Below, piece by piece: positions 1 through 5,733 of a stretch of 10,405 nt of DNA. This DNA is from Candidatus Krumholzibacteriia bacterium (lineage in GTDB: Bacteria > Krumholzibacteriota > Krumholzibacteriia > LZORAL124-64-63): positions 1-10,405 of the forward strand of contig JAOZJV010000072.1 in NCBI GenBank assembly GCA_029935695.1, written 5' to 3'. The position numbers and the translations under genes are program-made. Below the pieces are notes generated by a model that had not been told where the DNA came from, made no database searches, and was given only the letters and a program-made list of their open reading frames with translations. How positions within the stretch are numbered: position 1 is the first letter of the stretch; each line of letters opens with the position of its first letter.

Positions 1-567
1 GTGAATTTTGAAATGACTCCCATCCAGTTTGCTCGTTATGAAAAGCTCTGGGAAAGTGTCCGTAAGACCCGGAAAATTTCATCGGAAAAAGTGGAAGCTT
101 TGCTGGAAATAATGGAAGGATTTTTGGAGCAACAATCCGAACCGGATTCGCACAAAAGTGATCCCCGGGGAGCAGTCGCCAAACCTTCAACCCAAATCCA
201 CATCCATCATTGTCCTGAGTGTAAATCTTCCAAAGTCCAGACCAGCAAAGGTGAGCTGGAAATCGGGAAAACAGAGTTCGAACAATTGCGTTGCGATTGT
301 CAGATAACCGGTCCCGGGCAGCGTAACAAAACCTCAATCCCGCCGGCTGTCAGACGGGAAGTATTTGCCAAAGCCCGCCACAAATGCGAAACACCTGGCT
401 GCAATCACACCCGGTTTCTGGAAATCCATCATATTGTTCCGCGCAGCGAAGGCGGGAGTAACGATAGAGGTAATATGAAATTGCTGTGCAGTGCATGCCA
501 TCGTCTGGTCCATCAGTCTCATCTTTTGATCAAAGAAACAATAGAGACTTACCAGTTCCGTCAATAG
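1..567 (+). CDS. HNH endonuclease domain protein, probably 5'-truncated by the window edge
   Basis: The C-terminal part is an HNH nuclease fold of the zinc-bound type. Counting the GTG at base 1 as residue 1, a Cys pair lies at C129/C134, the His-His core at H143/H144, Asn at N154/N158, then a CxxC pair at C163/C166, with H167 and H171. It is preceded by a small Cys cluster, C71-x-x-C74 and C98-x-C100, and by a basic Ile-Pro-Pro-x-x-x-Arg-Arg stretch. From memory, HNH proteins common in Deltaproteobacteria and relatives show this order (conserved N-terminal region, CxxC...CD/CDC, IPPxxRR, HNH) at the end of a polypeptide several hundred residues long. The GTG is the very first base of the window, so no ribosome binding site can be checked and the Val may be internal. 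The domain is expected to cut or nick DNA with a metal ion. Biological role is unknown; no toxin, restriction or phage partner is visible. Confidence 0.8.
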   Translation: MNFEMTPIQFARYEKLWESVRKTRKISSEKVEALLEIMEGFLEQQSEPDSHKSDPRGAVAKPSTQIHIHHCPECKSSKVQTSKGELEIGKTEFEQLRCDCQITGPGQRNKTSIPPAVRREVFAKARHKCETPGCNHTRFLEIHHIVPRSEGGSNDRGNMKLLCSACHRLVHQSHLLIKETIETYQFRQ

Positions 568-571
568 ATTC

Positions 572-609
572 GACTGAAGAGCACATCGCCTCAGTCCCCA
601 ATTTTGTTG
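572..609 (+). terminator. Possible weak terminator after the HNH gene
   Basis: A 6-bp perfect inverted repeat, GACTGA (572-577) and TCAGTC (591-596), with a 13-base loop starts 5 bases after the HNH stop codon. It is followed by a few bases and a short T-rich run (602-608). The stem is short and only half GC, so this could be chance. Confidence 0.25.
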
Positions 610-632
610 AATGAAAATTTAAACAATTTAAA
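604..632 (+). promoter_or_regulatory. Possible sigma-70-like promoter for the DUF4153 gene
   Basis: An AT-rich stretch upstream of the gene contains TTGTTG (604-609), a 17-base spacer and TTTAAA (627-632). This is a weak match to TTGACA/TATAAT. It is the only AT-rich gap between the HNH gene and the next start, which is the main reason to suspect it. TTTAAA also occurs at 618-623, so the -10 assignment is uncertain. Confidence 0.25.
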
Positions 633-666
633 GTAGAATATTGAAAGACCCTAACAAGGAACACCC

Positions 667-2502
667 ATGAAACCCTTGTCCATGACCAAAACTCTAGTGG
701 ATGCTCAACTTTCATTGCGCCGGTTTCCTCTGGTTCTCGTATGCGCCGCAGTAGCCGCAATTACAGCTATCTATTTAGTGGACAATAACCAGGCCGATGA
801 TTCGGCGAGTCGTATCCTCATGACGGCTATTCTCGGTATTCCATTTCTTTTAACGTTGGCTTTGACCCTGGAAAAAAAGCCCCTGCAACCATGGCAGGGA
901 TGGCTGATCCGGTTCATGGGCCTGCTGGCAATAGCCCTGTATTTTTTCACCCTTCCCAAAGCACTGCCGGTCAGTCATTTCATACGGTTCGTCATTCTTC
1001 TGGCTGGGGGACATCTCCTGATAGCGGTGGCTCCGTTTCTTATTAAAAAATCCAACCAGGCACTTTGGCAATTCAACATTCATCTGCTCCTGCGTCTGAT
1101 CTCTTCGGTGATTTTCACCCTGGTCATGTACGTCGGGCTCAGTCTGGCCCTGGCCGCCATGGATCAATTACTCGGTGTGCCCTTACCGGATGATATCTAC
1201 TTAAAACTGTTTTTTGTACTCGGGTTTATTTTCAACACCTGGTATTTCCTTGGCGGAATTCCGGAAAATCCCTACTCTCAGGCTGATGATGACAGTTTTC
1301 CTCGTCCTCTGAGAATTTTGGCCCAGCATATTCTCTCCACCCTGGTTGTGGTTTATCTGGCCATCATGATGGCTTATCTGGGGAAGATTATTATCACCAG
1401 TGTGTGGCCCAGCGGTTGGGTCGGTTGGCTGGTCTCCGGCGTGGCTGTCACGGGTCTTCTCTCTGTGGTCCTGCTTTCACCTCTGCAGGGGAGACCGGAC
1501 AACCCATGGATCGGTATCTATTTCCGTATTTTCCACATTCTCATGATTCCATCAGTGGTCATGCTGGTGCTGGCTGTGAGCAAACGCATTAATCAGTATG
1601 GTCTCACCGAGCCCCGGTATCTTTTGCTGATTTTATCCGGATGGGTGATGATGATCCTGGTGGTGGGGCTCTGGTCCCGGCGCATCAACCTGCGGTTCAT
1701 TCCCCTGAGTCTGGGCATTTTGGCGCTGGTTATTTCCATCGGGCCCTGGGGCGCTATTTCCCTGTCCCGGCACAGCCAAATGAACAGGGTTCAGAAAAAG
1801 CTGGAAGCCGCATCACTGTTTTCCCACGGTCAGCTGATACCCGTCCAGGCAGATTCCACCTCAGCCGACAGAACGGAATTGATCAACTCCTTTGAATATC
1901 TGATCAGTCAGTTCGGCCTTTCGGAACTGAACAGTTGGCTCACTCCATCGATGCAGGATTCCCTGAACCTGATGACCAGCAACGGCAAACCCAAATACCG
2001 CAGCCACTGGGGCCAGGCCAGTCTGATCATCGATGAACTCAACGTCACAGACCAGCAACCACCGAAACGAATTTTTGCCAGGCATAATCTGGTGGGCGAC
2101 GGTCGTTTCAATGCCATTTCCGTCAATGGATATGAATATTCCCTGAATCTGGAAACTTCCAAAGGCAACATGGTGGATTTCAAGTGGGGTGATGCACTTG
2201 GTGAAGTGGGTCTGTCCGATTCCGGTAGTCTTTTGGTTATCCAAAGAGACGGCCTTCTTCTGGCGCAATTGCACTTGGTCGACATGCTCATGGACCTTTC
2301 CTACGGCGGGGACAGGGAAAACCAGGACAGCATGGCCACCCCGGAAGAGATGACCTTCGACTACGCCAATGAGGCCCTGAAGGTTCGGTTGATTATCCAT
2401 TCGGTAGAATTTCAGCACGATTCCCTCTTGCCCCTGGTTGAAAATTTGAAGGGATTGTTATTGCTTGGCGACACAGCGAATCTTGTTCCCGGCCAGCAAT
2501 AA
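667..2502 (+). CDS. DUF4153-type polytopic membrane protein
   Basis: This 611-residue protein has about eleven hydrophobic segments, roughly at residues 21-38, 50-67, 80-96, 106-126, 139-164, 178-197, 218-243, 250-271, 286-305, 318-336 and 344-367. A soluble C-terminal domain of about 240 residues follows. The membrane half resembles the DUF4153 family, including a Phe-Leu-x-Gly-Ile-Pro motif near residue 195 and an Ala-Tyr-Leu-x-Lys-Ile...Trp-Pro-x-Gly-Trp-Val stretch around 236-252. The hydrophilic domain after the last helix, with an Asn-Arg-x-x-x-Leu beginning, is also usual in that family. Its function is not established, and I do not infer one. The ATG at 667 is supported by an AAGGA sequence at 656-660, six bases upstream. 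The gene could be cotranscribed with the acyl-CoA dehydrogenase 64 bases downstream, but there is no obvious functional link. Confidence 0.8.
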   Translation: MKPLSMTKTLVDAQLSLRRFPLVLVCAAVAAITAIYLVDNNQADDSASRILMTAILGIPFLLTLALTLEKKPLQPWQGWLIRFMGLLAIALYFFTLPKALPVSHFIRFVILLAGGHLLIAVAPFLIKKSNQALWQFNIHLLLRLISSVIFTLVMYVGLSLALAAMDQLLGVPLPDDIYLKLFFVLGFIFNTWYFLGGIPENPYSQADDDSFPRPLRILAQHILSTLVVVYLAIMMAYLGKIIITSVWPSGWVGWLVSGVAVTGLLSVVLLSPLQGRPDNPWIGIYFRIFHILMIPSVVMLVLAVSKRINQYGLTEPRYLLLILSGWVMMILVVGLWSRRINLRFIPLSLGILALVISIGPWGAISLSRHSQMNRVQKKLEAASLFSHGQLIPVQADSTSADRTELINSFEYLISQFGLSELNSWLTPSMQDSLNLMTSNGKPKYRSHWGQASLIIDELNVTDQQPPKRIFARHNLVGDGRFNAISVNGYEYSLNLETSKGNMVDFKWGDALGEVGLSDSGSLLVIQRDGLLLAQLHLVDMLMDLSYGGDRENQDSMATPEEMTFDYANEALKVRLIIHSVEFQHDSLLPLVENLKGLLLLGDTANLVPGQQ

Positions 2503-2566
2503 GTTATTATTAAAACAATGAATTTACAGAGAACCGAACAAACCGAGCAGAAACCCGGAGAGCCCC

Positions 2567-3709
2567 ATGAATTTCGATTTTAACGAAACCCAGACAATGT
2601 TCCGTGACATGGTGCGTGATTTTGCCAAACAGGAGATCGCTCCCATCGCCCAGCAGATGGATGAAGAAGGCACCATGCCCGATGAGCTGATCGCCAAAAT
2701 GGCCGCCAACGGTTTCTTCGGCCTCAGTTTTCCTGAGCAATACGGCGGGTTGGGTGTGGACACCATCACCTACGCCCTGGTTATCGAAGAATTGGCCAAA
2801 GCCAGCGCAGGGGTGTGCGTCATGCTGACGGTTCATAACAGTGTGGGTTCTTACCCCCTTGCCATGTACGGCAGCGAAGAAGCCAAACAGAAATACCTGC
2901 CCCGCATGGCTGCCGGTGAAATTGCCGCTTTCTGCATCACCGAAGCCGGTGCCGGCAGCGACGCCGCCAGTTTGGCCGCCACCGCTCAAAAGGATGGCGA
3001 TGAGTATGTGCTCAACGGCGGAAAAATCTTTGTCACCAACGGTTCAAGGGCCGCCTTCTACGTAGTGATGGCCCGCACCCCGGGCACCACCGGGCACAAG
3101 GACATCCACGCCTTCATCGTCGAACGCGGCACCGAAGGACTGTCCGTGGCCAAGAAGGAAGACAAAATGGGGCTGCGGGCCAGCGACACCGTTTCCATCG
3201 ATTTGGAGGACGTGCGGGTGCCGGCCAGCCACTTGCTTGGCAACGAAGGCGATGGTTTCCGCATCGCCATGAGCGCACTGGACGGAGGCCGCATCGGCAT
3301 CGCGTTTCAGGCTCTGGGTATTGGTCAGGCCTGCCTTGAAGAAGCCATCAAATATGGCAAAGTGCGTGAGCAGTTCGGCAAGCCTTTGACCCGTCAACCC
3401 GTCATCGGCAACATGATCGCCGACATGGGCACCGAACTGGAATCGGCTCGCCTGATGGGCCTGAAAGCCGCCTGGTTGAAGGATGAAGGTCGCAGTTTTT
3501 CCAAGCAGGCTGCCATGGCCAAGGTCATGGCTACTGAAGCTGCCGGTCGTGCGGCCGACAGTGCCCTGCAGATCCACGGTGGTTATGGTTACTGCAAGGA
3601 ATTTGCCGTGGAACGCTATTACCGGGATGTGCGGGTGACGAGGATTTACGAAGGCACCAGCGAGATCCAGCGGTTGGTTATTGCCCGGCAATTGGTCAGT
3701 GAGTTCTAA
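2567..3709 (+). CDS. Acyl-CoA dehydrogenase, short-chain (butyryl-CoA-like) type
   Basis: This is a full-length acyl-CoA dehydrogenase of 380 residues. It is an FAD enzyme that introduces the alpha-beta double bond into acyl-CoA and passes electrons to electron-transfer flavoprotein, in fatty-acid or amino-acid oxidation. The flavin-contact stretch Ile-Thr-Glu-x-Gly-x-Gly-Ser-Asp is at about 124-132. The second family signature, Gln-Ile-His-Gly-Gly-x-Gly-Tyr, begins at Q335. The catalytic base is seen as E362 in Arg-Ile-Tyr-Glu-Gly-Thr-Ser-Glu-Ile-Gln, the position used by short- and medium-chain enzymes. Chain-length specificity cannot be read with certainty, so butyryl-like is an inference from overall similarity. 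The ATG is preceded by GGAG at 2557-2560, six bases away. No etf or thiolase gene is adjacent. The gene ends 6 bases before the stop of the convergent DUF2752 gene, and its likely terminator lies inside that gene. Confidence 0.95.
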   Translation: MNFDFNETQTMFRDMVRDFAKQEIAPIAQQMDEEGTMPDELIAKMAANGFFGLSFPEQYGGLGVDTITYALVIEELAKASAGVCVMLTVHNSVGSYPLAMYGSEEAKQKYLPRMAAGEIAAFCITEAGAGSDAASLAATAQKDGDEYVLNGGKIFVTNGSRAAFYVVMARTPGTTGHKDIHAFIVERGTEGLSVAKKEDKMGLRASDTVSIDLEDVRVPASHLLGNEGDGFRIAMSALDGGRIGIAFQALGIGQACLEEAIKYGKVREQFGKPLTRQPVIGNMIADMGTELESARLMGLKAAWLKDEGRSFSKQAAMAKVMATEAAGRAADSALQIHGGYGYCKEFAVERYYRDVRVTRIYEGTSEIQRLVIARQLVSEF

Positions 3710-3715
3710 AGAAAC

Positions 3716-4129
3716 TCAGCCTCGAAATTGCCAGAACTGCCAGGCCCAGGTGGCTATCAGAAAAAGAGTCGTCACAATCCTGACGGCTCTTTTTTCATGG
3801 GTCAAAAAAACCAGTGATCGCCGGATGGAGGGAAAAAAGGTGGCTGCCAGGGCGTACACCGCCCAGACCAAAAATATGATAGTCCCCAAAGCCACCAGGG
3901 GGTTGGCTGCCACGGCCTCCAGCAGGTGGCCATGCATGAGGGCCACGATGCTGTGGGTGCCACCACAGGTCAGGCAGGGGATACCAGTGGTGTCGCGCAG
4001 GGGGCAATAGGCCAGACGGTAGGCCAGGTCCGGTTGCAGGCGGGCCACCAACAGGACCGCCGAGGCTGCTGCCAAAAGAGGGAAAACCAGAAGTCGTGGC
4101 CAGGGGCTGTTTTCGGCAGAAAGTTGCAA
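3716..4129 (-). CDS. DUF2752-family small membrane protein
   Basis: With the TTG at 4129 as start the protein has 137 residues. It has a hydrophobic segment at about 13-31, then the family hallmark Cys-Pro-Leu-Arg...Gly-Ile-Pro-Cys-x-x-Cys-Gly-Gly-Thr-His (C42, C52, C55) followed by a Leu-x-His-Gly-His and Asn-Pro-Leu stretch (about 64-78). Two more hydrophobic stretches reach the C terminus, and the last residues are rich in Trp and Phe. DUF2752 proteins are membrane proteins of unknown function; a metal or redox role for the Cys residues is only speculation. The longest frame opens at a GTG at 4249, but that would overlap the upstream YIP1 gene by 94 bases and adds residues unlike the family. 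Another in-frame TTG is at 4210. I prefer 4129, which follows the YIP1 stop by 26 bases and has GGGA upstream. A plus-strand terminator hairpin lies in its last 80 bases. Confidence 0.8.
   Translation of the reverse strand: MQLSAENSPWPRLLVFPLLAAASAVLLVARLQPDLAYRLAYCPLRDTTGIPCLTCGGTHSIVALMHGHLLEAVAANPLVALGTIIFLVWAVYALAATFFPSIRRSLVFLTHEKRAVRIVTTLFLIATWAWQFWQFRG
3761..3795 (+). terminator. Rho-independent terminator of the acyl-CoA dehydrogenase, inside the opposing gene
   Basis: The arms are 3761-3774 and 3781-3794, about 14 bp including flanking A/T pairs, with a 6-base loop (CAATCC). The core is GAGTCGTCA against TGACGGCTC, followed by a run of six T (3790-3795). On the plus-strand RNA the single non-Watson-Crick position is a G-U pair, so the stem is continuous. 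On the minus-strand RNA the same position is a C-A mismatch. The hairpin begins 51 bases after the dehydrogenase stop. It lies within the DUF2752 coding sequence read on the other strand. Confidence 0.75.
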
Positions 4130-4155
4130 AACCGGTGATTTCCCATCGTCAAAAA

Positions 4156-4812
4156 TCAGTTCATGCCCGTCAGCAAGGCCACCACCGAGCCCCCGATAAT
4201 CATAAAACAAAGCAGCAGTGGAGCCAAAACCGCCAGCACCGCTTTCCACGGTTCGGTTTCATGAATATTGTACAGGCCAATGATCAAAATCACCATGCTC
4301 CAAATCATGGCCACCCAACTTCCGCACACCGGCAGCAGGAGAATGACGGTGGTTGCTTCGCTGTAAGCCGAAACCCGGAAGGTGGCTTCGAATCCCAGGC
4401 GGCTGCCACCGAGAAGCATCAGGACCCCGTGAATCATCCCGGCCTGGATGAAAACGCCCACTGCCATCAGCACCGGGCTGAAAAGAAAAAGCATGAATGA
4501 CACCATGGAGCTTTGGCCGTGGGAAAAATCGCCCAGCAGGGCCATTTGCAGGGAAGCGCTGACCAGAGAATACAACCAGGCGATGAAAGTCCCAATGATT
4601 CCCAGCACCACCGCAAACATCAGGGGCTTGAAGATGCCCACCTGGGAGGGCATGCGATGGAAAAATCGGCCAGGGGCCAGCAATACATCTTTGACCGTGA
4701 GGTACAAACCATTGAGGAACCCAAAACGCTCTCGCCTTTCCCAGGGCGGCAGTTGCAGGCCTTCGGTGTGGTCCTGTTCAAATTCGGGTTGAGAGGCGGT
4801 AGGGTTGCTCAA
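4156..4812 (-). CDS. YIP1-family membrane protein
   Basis: The protein has 218 residues from the TTG at 4812. A hydrophilic, acidic N terminus leads to Pro-Pro-Trp-Glu-Arg-Arg-Glu (about 22-28) and a Thr-x-Lys-Asp-x-Leu-x-x-Pro-x-x-Phe-Phe stretch (about 39-51). Both are typical entry motifs of bacterial YIP1-domain proteins. About five hydrophobic segments follow, near 62-85, 104-121, 122-136, 148-181 and 190-215. Bacterial YIP1 proteins are integral membrane proteins of unknown role; the eukaryotic relatives act in vesicle traffic, which need not apply here. The frame is open to a TTG at 4884, but that codon lies in the T tract of the preceding gene's terminator. The TTG at 4812 has GGAG (4821-4824) eight bases upstream, so I place the start there. 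The DUF2752 gene follows after 26 bases, so the two probably share a transcript. Confidence 0.8.
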   Translation of the reverse strand: MSNPTASQPEFEQDHTEGLQLPPWERRERFGFLNGLYLTVKDVLLAPGRFFHRMPSQVGIFKPLMFAVVLGIIGTFIAWLYSLVSASLQMALLGDFSHGQSSMVSFMLFLFSPVLMAVGVFIQAGMIHGVLMLLGGSRLGFEATFRVSAYSEATTVILLLPVCGSWVAMIWSMVILIIGLYNIHETEPWKAVLAVLAPLLLCFMIIGGSVVALLTGMN

Positions 4813-4820
4813 TTCCTGAT

Positions 4821-4824
4821 CTCC
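4821..4824 (-). promoter_or_regulatory. Ribosome binding site fixing the YIP1 start
   Basis: Read on the minus strand this is GGAG, with eight bases to the TTG at 4812. No comparable site precedes the longer TTG at 4884, so this motif decides the start. It sits in a perfect 8-bp palindrome, CTCCGGAG (4821-4828). Confidence 0.65.
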
Positions 4825-4882
4825 GGAGTTTGGGCTGGAGTTTACGCTTGAGATGAATACGGGATTTCTTTGCAGACGTTGC

Positions 4883-4913
4883 AAAAAAAATGGCCCCGAA
4901 ATGAATCGGGGCC
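4883..4913 (-). terminator. Rho-independent terminator of the secreted-protein gene
   Basis: Read on the minus strand, an 8-bp stem GGCCCCGA/TCGGGGCC (4906-4913 and 4892-4899) closes a 6-base loop. One A and a run of eight T (4890-4883) follow. It begins 15 bases after the stop of the 4928-5518 gene. There is no T run on the plus-strand side, so it acts on the minus strand only. It separates that gene from YIP1. Confidence 0.9.
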
Positions 4914-4927
4914 AGAAAGCAGCGAGA

Positions 4928-5518
4928 TCAGCGGTACATGGATTTCAAAGAATCCCAAGTGGCTGAATCGGTGGGTGTAATATCGCAAAACACCGGATCA
5001 ATAAGGGCACTGCAGTCTTCATAGACATATTCGATGCCCAAAGATAAAAGAACCTCACCAGTGTAAAGGGCTGTGGGGTAAAGAGGATCAATACTGCTGG
5101 GGTCGCTGCCGTGGAGAATGAAACAGACCGATTCAGCAGAAGTGCTTGTGTACATCATTTCAAAAGTAACCAGATGGTTGATCTCTTCCAGAACCATGGG
5201 TTCGGCAAAACCAACCACATGGTTCCCCGGGGAGCCAATGTCGATAAACTGGGGATTGGCAATATATGCCGAAAGCAACATGGCCGGGCCTTCCACAGTC
5301 ATGCCCACTTCAAATCCGAGAAGTTCAGGATAGCTGGGATTAAGCAGAAGCAGGTACAGATCAAGGACAGTGTAAGGAACAAGATTATCAGCATCCAGAC
5401 AGGCATTCTGACCATAGAGATCAAAATACAGCCCCATGGTGTCGTTTTCCTGAGCTTGAGTGAGGCCAGCACAAAAAACAAGGGTGATCAACGAGACTAG
5501 CATGACCAATTTCTTCAT
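4928..5518 (-). CDS. Secreted protein of unknown function
   Basis: This is a 196-residue protein with a clear Sec signal peptide: Met-Lys-Lys, a hydrophobic core to about residue 18, and a likely cleavage after Ala22 (Thr-Gln-Ala before Gln-Glu). The mature part is acidic. It has four Cys (C40, C132, C169, C178), which could form two disulfides in an oxidising compartment. A stretch rich in Leu and Tyr at about 48-70 looks like beta-sandwich sequence. It ends in Thr-Trp-Asp-x-Leu-Lys-x-Met-Tyr-Arg. I do not recognise a family. No lipobox is evident, because the Cys at 16 lies within the signal core and has Val-Phe before it. The ATG has a strong AGGAGGG site five or six bases upstream. It has its own promoter and terminator, so it is a single-gene unit, transcribed divergently from pepA. 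Confidence 0.8.
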   Translation of the reverse strand: MKKLVMLVSLITLVFCAGLTQAQENDTMGLYFDLYGQNACLDADNLVPYTVLDLYLLLLNPSYPELLGFEVGMTVEGPAMLLSAYIANPQFIDIGSPGNHVVGFAEPMVLEEINHLVTFEMMYTSTSAESVCFILHGSDPSSIDPLYPTALYTGEVLLSLGIEYVYEDCSALIDPVFCDITPTDSATWDSLKSMYR

Positions 5519-5548
5519 TTTTTCCCTCCTAAGTGAAAATGAATTGTT

Positions 5549-5570
5549 AGTACGTGATTGGTAGCGTACT
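5549..5570. repeat. Operator-like inverted repeat in the divergent promoter region
   Basis: AGTACG (5549-5554) and CGTACT (5565-5570) are exact reverse complements separated by 10 bases. The repeat covers the -10 element and predicted start site of the leftward promoter. The position and the helical-turn-like spacing suit a dimeric regulator, but the half-sites are short. Confidence 0.4.
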
Positions 5571-5591
5571 TGATAATTCCATTTCTGTCAA
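5563..5591 (-). promoter_or_regulatory. Sigma-70-like promoter for the secreted-protein gene
   Basis: On the minus strand there is a perfect TTGACA (5591-5586), a 17-base spacer and TACGCT (5568-5563). The -10 keeps the three most conserved positions (T, A and final T). Transcription would start near 5556 and give a leader of about 38 bases before the ATG at 5518. Confidence 0.6.
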
Positions 5592-5632
5592 ACTGCCGTG
5601 ACAATACGAGGGAAACAAAACCCACATCCCTG

Positions 5633-5661
5633 CTGGCAAAAAATACGTACGGTGTTAAAAT
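5633..5661 (+). promoter_or_regulatory. Sigma-70-like promoter for the pepA operon
   Basis: CTGGCA (5633-5638), a 17-base spacer and TAAAAT (5656-5661), with TG one base before the -10 (5653-5654), make an extended -10 promoter. The predicted start is near 5668, leaving a leader of about 65 bases to the TTG at 5734. The spacer contains the palindrome TACGTA (5644-5649), which shares GTACG with the neighbouring inverted repeat. Confidence 0.6.
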
Positions 5662-5720
5662 GCCCGTCTGTTGAATAACACATCACGGCGGCTTGCAAAC
5701 GCAGCGGCCTGTTTTTTCCA

Positions 5721-5727
5721 GGGAGGG
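5721..5727 (+). promoter_or_regulatory. Ribosome binding site fixing the pepA start
   Basis: GGGAGGG is six bases before the TTG at 5734. The alternative TTG at 5671 has no such site and lies within a few bases of the predicted transcription start. Confidence 0.75.
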
Positions 5728-5733
5728 ACAATT

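Noticed and set aside
1861..2418. Minus-strand frame (185 codons) opposite the C-terminal part of the DUF4153 gene
   Set aside because: The plus-strand frame is continuous from the membrane part into this region, and the antisense frame lacks a start signal.
3044..3691. Minus-strand reading frame (215 codons) opposite the acyl-CoA dehydrogenase
   Set aside because: The dehydrogenase signatures lie on the plus strand through the whole stretch. The antisense product has no recognisable feature.
3681..4500. Plus-strand frames opposite the DUF2752 and YIP1 genes
   Set aside because: They are basic, Gln/His-rich translations with no family features, while the minus strand gives coherent membrane proteins with known motifs.
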